DNA of 6,275 nt from an uncultured Alphaproteobacteria bacterium. GTDB lineage: Bacteria; Pseudomonadota; Alphaproteobacteria; UBA7887. Numbering within the stretch: position 1 is the first letter of the stretch; the number at the start of each line of letters is the position of its first letter. The notes under the pieces are model-generated. The model saw nothing but the letters and a program-made list of their open reading frames with translations. It was not told the DNA's origin and made no database searches. Shown piece by piece: positions 1-5,638 of the stretch. The stretch is taken from assembly GCA_913044255.1 (NCBI GenBank), contig CAJWOI010000170.1, positions 1 through 6,275 on the forward strand. Reading direction: 5' to 3'. The position numbers and the translations under genes were made by a program.

Positions 1-54
1 TTCCGTTATAGAAAGGCCCCATTCCGCAGCAGTCATAGGTTTAATATCTGACAT
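1..54 (-). CDS. erpA: A-type Fe-S cluster carrier, ErpA/IscA-like (5' end only, runs off the window)
   Basis: Only the first 18 codons are visible, reading from the ATG at 54 down to position 1. The peptide is MSDIKPMTAAEWGLSITE. The closing GLSITE resembles the short lead-in to the HesB/IscA fold, where family members usually continue ITESAA. An in-frame stop two codons upstream (60-58) makes 54 the first possible ATG; a second ATG lies at 36. No clear ribosome binding site precedes it. The family carries and inserts Fe-S clusters into apoproteins in the cytosol using three conserved cysteines, none of which fall in this window. Identity rests on a very short peptide plus the divergent position next to dgt, which I recall as common in alphaproteobacteria. 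It could be another short protein. Confidence 0.5.
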   Translation of the reverse strand, partial: MSDIKPMTAAEWGLSITE

Positions 55-92
55 GATTCACTGAACTAAAGATAAAAGGTTGGCTACAGCCT

Positions 93-122
93 AATATCTA
101 GCGATTGTTGGCCCAAAGTCAA
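93..122 (-). promoter_or_regulatory. Candidate sigma-70-type promoter for the minus-strand erpA-like gene
   Basis: On the minus strand TTGACT (122-117) matches five of six bases of the -35 consensus. It is followed after 18 nt by GATATT (98-93), which matches four of six of the -10 consensus. Transcription would start around position 86, giving a leader of about 30 nt before the ATG at 54. The call is by eye; the -10 is imperfect and the spacing one base longer than ideal. Confidence 0.4.
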
Positions 123-127
123 TCGCT
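100..127. promoter_or_regulatory. Inverted repeat in the divergent promoter region, possible operator
   Basis: AGCGATTG (100-107) and CAATCGCT (120-127) are perfect 8-bp inverted arms separated by 12 nt. A second small dyad, TTGG-C-CCAA (108-116), sits almost on the same axis. The element covers the spacer and most of the -35 of the candidate minus-strand promoter, a usual place for a repressor operator. No T-run follows on either strand, so it is not an intrinsic terminator. The binding protein is unknown; an Fe-S or iron-responsive regulator is only a guess from the erpA-like neighbour. Confidence 0.4.
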
Positions 128-174
128 GTAGGTATGAAAGGACCTTTGATATTGGCATCACTGGTCATTAGTTT

Positions 175-1341
175 TTGACTAAAAGTCACGTCACCAATGT
201 GGCGCCTTTCGCTTCACGGCCCGAGAAAAGCCGTGGGCGGCTCCATTCGGAACTAGATAGCCAGGCTCGCTCGGTCTTTCAACGGGATCGTGACAGAATT
301 GTTCATTGCGCCGCTTTTCGGCGTTTAGAGCATAAGACCCAGGTTTTTGTCCATCACGAAGGTGATCATTATCGTTCGCGCCTAACCCACACTCTTGAGG
401 TGGCGCAAATTGCTCGATCAATTAGTCGGGAATTGGGATTAAATGAGGACCTTGCCGAAACATTGGCGCTTGCTCACGACCTCGGTCATACTCCATTTGG
501 GCACGCAGGAGGGGATGCACTGAACGAAGCAATGCAGTCGTATGGAGGCTTTGACCATAACGCGCAAACTCTGCGTATCGTGACCAAGTTGGAGCGTCGT
601 TATGGCGACTTCGATGGATTAAATCTGACTTGGGAAACACTGGAGGGTATTGTTAAACACAATGGCCCGCTTACTGTAGTAGTAGAGTCAGTCGAATCGT
701 ACAATCAAGAACACGATCTGGAACTGACCACTTTCCCAAGCCCTGAGGCACAGGTCGCTTCTTTGGCCGATGATATAGCATATAACAACCACGATATAGA
801 TGATGCGCTGCGTGCTGGTTTTATTGATCTCAATAATTTGATGGAGCTTCCCTTGGTCGGCCCGGTTATTGAGGAAGTACGAGCCCTTTATCCAGAGGCT
901 AGTTTGGTTCGACAGGGACACGAGACTATCCGCCGCGTGATTGACCGCATGGTCACCGACTTGGTCGAGGAATCTCGGAACCGAGCAAAGATTTACCGCC
1001 CCGCAAGCGCTCAAGCTGTGCGAGAGCTAGATGTGCCGTTGATTTTATTTTCCGCAGATATGGCTGCCCATAATGAGGTTCTGCAAACATTTTTATTTGA
1101 CAACATGTACCGCCATTATCGAGTAACCCGGATGGCAAGTAAGGCTCGTCGAGTGGTGCGTAATTTATTCCGATTTTTTCTCGAAGAACCAGAATGTCTT
1201 CCGACAGAATGGAGGCAGCGTAGTGGATTGCCTGGAAGCTCAGAAACAGCACAACTTGTGGGAGATTACGTCGCAGGAATGACCGACTTATACGCCCTGG
1301 ACGAACACGCGAAGATCTTCGACTCTAAAGTAAAACTTTAA
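175..1341 (+). CDS. dgt: Deoxyguanosinetriphosphate triphosphohydrolase-like protein (HD-domain dNTPase)
   Basis: Cytosolic HD-domain enzyme of the Dgt family, which hydrolyses dNTPs to the deoxynucleoside and triphosphate and so influences dNTP pools. The 388 residues are a usual family length. Visible motifs: the SRGR and FQRDRDRI opening (19-42), KTQVF (54-58), H72 in RLTHTLEV, H101-D102 in LAHDLGHTPFGH, FDHNAQTLR (126-134), and the Asp pair in LADDIAY (199-200). The metal-binding H...HD...D set is therefore intact. Residue 113 is Gly where the family normally has Glu (FGHAGE), the residue proposed to be catalytic in E. coli Dgt (E129). The start is uncertain: the frame opens just after a stop at 169-171, with TTG at 175 and GTG at 199 as candidates, neither having a clear ribosome binding site, and no ATG is available nearby. 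GTG199 would give MAPFASRP, also family-like. The stop overlaps the argS start by one base. dGTP specificity cannot be inferred for this subfamily. Confidence 0.93.
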   Translation: MTKSHVTNVAPFASRPEKSRGRLHSELDSQARSVFQRDRDRIVHCAAFRRLEHKTQVFVHHEGDHYRSRLTHTLEVAQIARSISRELGLNEDLAETLALAHDLGHTPFGHAGGDALNEAMQSYGGFDHNAQTLRIVTKLERRYGDFDGLNLTWETLEGIVKHNGPLTVVVESVESYNQEHDLELTTFPSPEAQVASLADDIAYNNHDIDDALRAGFIDLNNLMELPLVGPVIEEVRALYPEASLVRQGHETIRRVIDRMVTDLVEESRNRAKIYRPASAQAVRELDVPLILFSADMAAHNEVLQTFLFDNMYRHYRVTRMASKARRVVRNLFRFFLEEPECLPTEWRQRSGLPGSSETAQLVGDYVAGMTDLYALDEHAKIFDSKVKL

Positions 1342-3125
1342 TGAATATATTTAATGACTTCCGAGAGGAAATTTATAGTGCACTTTCGCGTTTGAAGCAG
1401 TCTGGCCACATCCCTGGTGAGATAGTGACGAGTGCAATTTCGGTGGAACCTCCTCGCGATCCCGCGCACGGGGATCTGAGTACGAACGCGGCACTGGTGT
1501 TGGCTGGTCCGGCCAAACGTAAACCTAGGGATTTAGCACAGATTCTGGCGCCGGAACTCGAGCGGATTAATAATGTGACGTCGGTTGATATAGCGGGTCC
1601 CGGCTTTATTAATTTGCATCTAGATGATGATTATTGGCGACGGTTACTTCAGCAAATACATGAGGCCGGACCAGAATATGGTCGCAATGAACTCGGCGCA
1701 GGTCGTAAAGTGATTGTTGAGTTTGTCTCGGCCAATCCCACGGGTCCGCTTCACGTGGGGCATGCGCGTGGGGCTGTTTTTGGAGACGTATTGTCTCGTT
1801 TACTGATGTTTTCTGGGTTTGATGTCACGCGAGAATATTATTGGAATGATGCCGGTGCTCAGGTGGATAAGTTAGCAGCCGCCGTTTATCAACGGTATCT
1901 CGAAGGTATAGAGGGTGGCACATCTGGCGGAGTCACGCACCAGCGAGAACTGGAGATTGAGTACAAAGGAGAGTATCTGATTGAGATTGGTTTGGCGTTG
2001 GCGAGGGGCGAGGGCAATAAGTGGAGAGATGTGCCAGAATCGGAGTGGTTGCCACGATTTCGGGCAGTTGCGGTTGATGCAATGAAGTCACTAATCCGTG
2101 ATGATCTGAGATCACTAGGTGCCGAATTTGATAGTGAGGTGTCTGAAAGCAAGCTAGTTGCGGATGGGAAAGTCGATGAAGCTGTTGGTGAGCTAAAGTC
2201 GCGGGGATTAATCTACGAGGGCAAATTAGATCCGCCTAAGGGCAAAACCAAGGAATGGGATTCGCGTCAGCAAACTTTGTTTCGAGCCACACGATATGGA
2301 GACCAGGTGGATCGTCCATTGCGAAAGTCGGACGGTACGTGGACCTATTTTGCTACCGATATTGCGTATCACCTGGATAAATTCAATCGTGGACATCGTG
2401 AAATGATTGATGTCTGGGGCGCTGATCATGGCGGTTATGTGAGTCGGGTTAGAGCTGCTGTCAAAGCATTGACCGATGGTGCTGCCAGTTTTGATGTCAA
2501 ACTTTGCCAGATGGTACGATTATTCGAAGGTGGAAAACCGGTCAAAATGTCAAAACGTGCGGGGCGTTTTGTTACCGTTCGTGATCTGTTAGAGGCGATG
2601 GATAAAAGGGTTGGGGGTCAGGTCGGCAGGGACGTTGTTCGTTTTACAATGTTAACCCGAAAAAATGATGCACCACTTGATTTTGATTTTGCCAAAGCGG
2701 CGGAGCAATCGCGTGATAACCCGGTATTTTACGTTCAATACGCTAACGCTCGAATATGCTCCATCAAGCGTCGGGTATCTGGTAACGATGCTTTTTGTAA
2801 ACCTGTTAGTGCCTCCGATTTGGTTCGCCTTGAACAATCCGATGAGCTGTCTCTAATTAGGCTAGTTGGCGACTGGCCCCGGCAAGTTGAGGCTGCCGCA
2901 GTTGCATGTGAGCCCCACCGCTTGGCATTTTACTTGTATGATTTGGCTTCTTCGTTTCATGCTCTTTGGAATAAGGGAAACGACGAGCCTGGTGCGCGAT
3001 TTATCGTTGAGGATGATCCGAGTCTTACCCGCGCTCGCTTGGCTTTGATTGAAGCGGTTCGAATCGTAATTGTTGGAGGACTTGCCAATCTGTTTGGGAT
3101 TACTCCACAAGATGAAATGCGCTGA
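1341..3125 (+). CDS. argS: Arginyl-tRNA synthetase (class I)
   Basis: Charges tRNA-Arg with arginine using ATP; cytosolic and essential. The 594-residue protein shows the full ArgRS layout. The N-terminal additional domain, with HGDLSTNAAL (43-52), covers about residues 1-115. The Rossmann catalytic core carries NPTGPLHVGHARGAV (132-146, HIGH motif as HVGH 138-141), EYYWNDAGAQ (165-174), RATRYGD (315-321) and VWGADHGGYV (358-367). The KMSK-type loop is KMSKRAG (402-408). The C-terminal helical DALR anticodon-binding domain runs from about 460, with NPVFYVQYANARI (460-472), to LFGITPQDEM near the end. The ATG at 1341 shares its A with the dgt stop (TAATG), pointing to reinitiation by ribosomes finishing dgt; no separate strong ribosome binding site is seen. 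No key motif is missing. Confidence 0.98.
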   Translation: MNIFNDFREEIYSALSRLKQSGHIPGEIVTSAISVEPPRDPAHGDLSTNAALVLAGPAKRKPRDLAQILAPELERINNVTSVDIAGPGFINLHLDDDYWRRLLQQIHEAGPEYGRNELGAGRKVIVEFVSANPTGPLHVGHARGAVFGDVLSRLLMFSGFDVTREYYWNDAGAQVDKLAAAVYQRYLEGIEGGTSGGVTHQRELEIEYKGEYLIEIGLALARGEGNKWRDVPESEWLPRFRAVAVDAMKSLIRDDLRSLGAEFDSEVSESKLVADGKVDEAVGELKSRGLIYEGKLDPPKGKTKEWDSRQQTLFRATRYGDQVDRPLRKSDGTWTYFATDIAYHLDKFNRGHREMIDVWGADHGGYVSRVRAAVKALTDGAASFDVKLCQMVRLFEGGKPVKMSKRAGRFVTVRDLLEAMDKRVGGQVGRDVVRFTMLTRKNDAPLDFDFAKAAEQSRDNPVFYVQYANARICSIKRRVSGNDAFCKPVSASDLVRLEQSDELSLIRLVGDWPRQVEAAAVACEPHRLAFYLYDLASSFHALWNKGNDEPGARFIVEDDPSLTRARLALIEAVRIVIVGGLANLFGITPQDEMR

Positions 3126-3890
3126 ATGGTACTTAGCAACAAATTGAGAACCTTCCTGGCCTGCAGCGCGGTGTTTTGCGCAGTTTGTTTGTTTGTTTTC
3201 GTTGTATGGCGTGCCGCTACAACACAGGAAAGTTTACAGAACTATGCCGATCTACCTGTAATTGAAGCACCTTCGGGTCCTGCCCGTGTTCCGCCGGAAT
3301 CACCTGGGGGGTTGCAGGTGCCGCACCTGGATAAAACAGTGTTTGATGCCTTCGAGGATAGCAGGCAGACGACACGAGTGGAAAAATTACTTCCGTCACC
3401 GGAAAAGCCACGCCACCCATCCCAGTTAGCCGGTACAACTGAACATTTGGAAGAAATGCTGGAAGTTTTGGCCAAAGATCCGGCGGACCCAGAATCGGGT
3501 GGAGAAATTATCCATAAGCGTTTCATAGAGGGTGTTGCCGAGGGTGTCGAAGCGGATTCCGGACCGGTGCCATCTGATTTTGACAGTGAATCCGTCAATG
3601 GGACTCCTATATCATCCAAATCGTTACACACGTTAAATTCTTTATTCGCAGTGCAGCTTGCTTCCTTTCGTAGCTTTGAGGCCGCGGAGGCAGGCTGGGA
3701 GAAAATCTTTGCGCAGGAAAGTCAGCTGCTTAGTGGCTTGTCGCCTACCATCAGTAAGGTAGAATTACAGGATGCTGGTGGGACTTTCTATCGTCTCCAA
3801 GCCGGATTGATAGCGGATCACGACGCGGCTGCAGCACTATGTCAGGCCTTAACTGCGCAAAATTTGGATTGTCTGATTGTACGACCTTGA
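3126..3890 (+). CDS. Membrane-anchored SPOR-domain protein
   Basis: A 254-residue predicted bitopic inner-membrane protein. A short basic N-terminus (KLR) precedes one hydrophobic segment at about 9-28 (LACSAVFCAVCLFVFVVW), so the rest should face the periplasm. Residues 43-74 form a proline/glycine-rich segment (LPVIEAPSGPARVPP... then GGLQVPHLDKTVFD) that I recall in alphaproteobacterial SPOR proteins at this locus. An acidic linker follows to about 170. The C-terminal SPOR domain (about 172-254) starts at LFAVQLASFRS and contains FYRLQAG (221-227) and a closing DCLIVRP. SPOR domains bind denuded glycan strands at division septa, so a role in division or septal wall processing is likely, though unproven here. 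ATG directly abuts the argS TGA with no intergenic base and no clear ribosome binding site, suggesting coupling. The 3' end overlaps nagZ by 14 nt. Confidence 0.85.
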   Translation: MVLSNKLRTFLACSAVFCAVCLFVFVVWRAATTQESLQNYADLPVIEAPSGPARVPPESPGGLQVPHLDKTVFDAFEDSRQTTRVEKLLPSPEKPRHPSQLAGTTEHLEEMLEVLAKDPADPESGGEIIHKRFIEGVAEGVEADSGPVPSDFDSESVNGTPISSKSLHTLNSLFAVQLASFRSFEAAEAGWEKIFAQESQLLSGLSPTISKVELQDAGGTFYRLQAGLIADHDAAAALCQALTAQNLDCLIVRP

Positions 3891-4902
3891 ACCCGCACCT
3901 CGGCCGTTGATATTTGGCTGCGCGGGTCCCGATCTGCGTGATGATGAACGCTCTCTCTTTGCTAAAGCCAATCCATATGGATTTATTCTATTCGATCGCA
4001 ATATAGAAAATCCTGAGCAGGTGCGCTTGCTTGTAGGTGAATTTCGAGAGGCGGTAGGTAGACGAGATGCCCCGGTTCTCGTGGATCAGGAAGGGGGACG
4101 TGTCGCGCGCCTTGGACCACCTTTTTGGCGCACCCCACCAGCCGCTGGGAGATTGGGGGCTTTGATAGGGGATGATGTTGCTAAGGCATGTAACGCTATC
4201 TTTCTGAATAGCCAAATAATTGCCTACGAACTTTCCAAACTTAATATATCTGTTGATTGTATGCCTGTACTCGATCTCGCGGTTGCAGGAGGACACGAGA
4301 TAATAGGTGACCGCGCATATGGCGCTGTGCCTGCTCGAGTGGCAGAATTCGGGCGTGCAGCTTGTTCAGGGTTGTTGAGCGGTGGGGTATTGCCAGTAAT
4401 CAAGCATATACCCGGCCATGGGCGCGCAACAATTGATAGCCACGTCTCGCTGCCCTTTGTAGAGGCCGCTTGGGAAGACCTGTTGGGGGCTGATTTCGCA
4501 CCGTTCAGGGCTCTATGCGACATGCCCTTTGCAATGACGGCTCACGTTGTTTTTACGGCGATCGATAAAGACCAGCCGGCAACTACCTCGCCGTTGGTCA
4601 TACGCGATGTAATTCGTGGTGAAATCGGTTTTGAAGGTTTGTTGATGACTGACGATATTTGCATGCCTGCGCTTCAGGGTTCCCCCATCGAACGGGCGGA
4701 AAGGGCGTTGGCTGCCGGCTGTGACGTAGTGCTTCATTGTAACGGGAAATTAAAGGAAATGACTGAAATAGCGGATGGCATCGATTTCATGGGGGAACTC
4801 AGTCGGAGACGTGCGATACGCGCAGCATCGCTTCGTGGCAAGCAACTTTCGCCTGAAGAATTCGCTGATGCAAAAATAAACCTTGATAGTTTGCTCGTTT
4901 AG
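3877..4902 (+). CDS. nagZ: Beta-N-acetylhexosaminidase, glycoside hydrolase family 3 (NagZ)
   Basis: Cytosolic enzyme of peptidoglycan recycling that removes N-acetylglucosamine from GlcNAc-anhydroMurNAc muropeptides. At 341 residues it has the single-domain length of Gram-negative NagZ. Visible motifs: IFGCAGP (12-18), GFILFDRNI (35-43), VDQEGGRVARL (69-79), PVLDLAV (130-136), IIGDRAYG (142-149), and the signature KHIPGHG (176-182) followed by DSH (187-189), where His189 is the expected general acid/base of the Asp-His dyad. The expected nucleophile is Asp259 in LLMTDDICM. All catalytic residues are present. The frame opens right after TGA at 3874-3876, and TTG at 3877 is the first start, giving a family-like short lead-in (MYDLEPAPRPLIFGCAG). 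TTG at 3907 is a poorer alternative. It lies inside the last codons of the SPOR gene, so coupled translation is likely. There is no signal peptide. Confidence 0.95.
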   Translation: MYDLEPAPRPLIFGCAGPDLRDDERSLFAKANPYGFILFDRNIENPEQVRLLVGEFREAVGRRDAPVLVDQEGGRVARLGPPFWRTPPAAGRLGALIGDDVAKACNAIFLNSQIIAYELSKLNISVDCMPVLDLAVAGGHEIIGDRAYGAVPARVAEFGRAACSGLLSGGVLPVIKHIPGHGRATIDSHVSLPFVEAAWEDLLGADFAPFRALCDMPFAMTAHVVFTAIDKDQPATTSPLVIRDVIRGEIGFEGLLMTDDICMPALQGSPIERAERALAAGCDVVLHCNGKLKEMTEIADGIDFMGELSRRRAIRAASLRGKQLSPEEFADAKINLDSLLV

Positions 4903-4911
4903 GGAGGAGAG
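4903..4911 (+). promoter_or_regulatory. Strong ribosome binding site for the M50 protease gene
   Basis: GGAGGAGAG immediately follows the nagZ stop and is the only strong Shine-Dalgarno sequence at a junction in this window. The GGAGA register ends 10 nt and the GGAGG register 13 nt before ATG 4921. It supports 4921 as the real start, which matters because of the duplication at the start of this gene. Confidence 0.75.
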
Positions 4912-4917
4912 ACGCAG

Positions 4918-4989
4918 ACAATGGCGGCAATCCAGCATTTAGTTTCGACCTGGGAAATAGCGAAAATCGGGTATTTAGTTTCGACTTGG
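4918..4989 (+). repeat. Imperfect tandem 36-bp duplication over the start of the M50 gene
   Basis: Two adjacent 36-bp units, 4918-4953 and 4954-4989, match at about 27 of 36 positions by manual alignment. The last 17 bases of each unit (ATTTAGTTTCGACYTGG) differ at one position. The encoded copies align as MAAIQHLVSTW and IAKIGYLVSTW, the start ATG of copy 1 aligning with ATA in copy 2. Similarity stops at 4989. The result is a 12-residue N-terminal addition to an otherwise family-like protein. Confidence 0.7.
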
Positions 4990-5637
4990 TTGTTCCCCGT
5001 GTTAATTGCCATCACGCTGCATGAGGCTGCACATGGGTACGTAGCGTGGCAACTTGGAGATCCCACGGCAAAGTTACAGGGGAGGGTCACTTTCAACCCG
5101 TTAAAGCATATTGATCCGGTTGGCACCCTACTTCTCCCAGGTTTACTTATCTTGATACGTGCTCCATTTCTGTTTGGTTTTGCCAAGCCTGTGCCGATCA
5201 ATTTTATGAAACTCCGCAATCCGCGCCGCGACATGGTCTGGGTAGCCATGGCTGGGCCCGGGATAAATTTTGTACTGGCACTAGTCTCAGCTTTCTTAGT
5301 TCACCTCGCTGTTTTAGCTCCTAGTTTCGTGGAATCATGGGTAGTACAAAACTTGGTAAATTCCATTTTAATCAATCTAGTGTTAGCAGTTTTTAATCTA
5401 ATTCCTCTTCCTCCACTGGACGGAGGCCGCGTAGCCGTGGGGCTCTTGCCACACCCTTGGTCAAGTCTGTTGGCACGGACTGAGCGGTATGGGTTGTTAG
5501 TTTTGATTGGCCTAATATTCATCGTCCCGTTAATCGCTGGCGGGATTGGGATAGAGTTTAATCTTTTCGTCTGGTTGGTTGGTGTGCCGGTGGAGACATT
5601 ATTTAACTTGATCGCAGTTGTTGCCGGCCTGAGGTAA
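4921..5637 (+). CDS. Site-2 protease family (M50) membrane metalloprotease
   Basis: A 238-residue multi-pass inner-membrane zinc protease of the short M50 type without a PDZ domain. The zinc-binding HEXXH motif is HEAAH (34-38) in ITLHEAAHGYVAW, inside the first strong hydrophobic segment (about 24-43). GRVTFNPLKHIDPVGTL (54-70) and FGFAKPVP (85-92) are typical of the group. MAGPGIN (110-116) opens another membrane helix, and the third zinc ligand is expected at Asp167 in FNLIPLPPLDGG (158-169). Further hydrophobic segments cover about 68-83, 108-133, 145-162, 190-208 and 212-235. Such enzymes cleave substrates within the membrane; the substrate here is unknown and the neighbours do not reveal it. 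The start at 4921 is backed by a strong ribosome binding site. The first 12 residues or so look like an extra copy of the N-terminal segment. Confidence 0.92.
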   Translation: MAAIQHLVSTWEIAKIGYLVSTWLFPVLIAITLHEAAHGYVAWQLGDPTAKLQGRVTFNPLKHIDPVGTLLLPGLLILIRAPFLFGFAKPVPINFMKLRNPRRDMVWVAMAGPGINFVLALVSAFLVHLAVLAPSFVESWVVQNLVNSILINLVLAVFNLIPLPPLDGGRVAVGLLPHPWSSLLARTERYGLLVLIGLIFIVPLIAGGIGIEFNLFVWLVGVPVETLFNLIAVVAGLR

Positions 5638-5638
5638 T

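Noticed and set aside
100..127. The inverted repeat as an intrinsic terminator.
   Set aside because: There is no T-run after it on either strand and it lies between two divergent gene starts.
108..138. Candidate plus-strand promoter for dgt, TTGGCC (108-113) and TATGAA (133-138).
   Set aside because: Each hexamer matches only four of six consensus bases and the 19-nt spacing is long, so it is not reported as a feature.
146..174. TTGATA (146-151) as a -35 box for dgt.
   Set aside because: No acceptable -10 lies at the right distance, and transcription would start at or after the TTG start codon.
2665..2856. Plus-strand open frame of 63 codons inside argS.
   Set aside because: It lies wholly in another frame of a well-conserved argS, has no recognisable motif, and looks like a chance frame.
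3242..3631. Minus-strand open frame of 129 codons opposite the SPOR gene.
   Set aside because: It is serine/glycine-rich shadow sequence with no domain, opposite the low-complexity linker of a gene with clear SPOR features.
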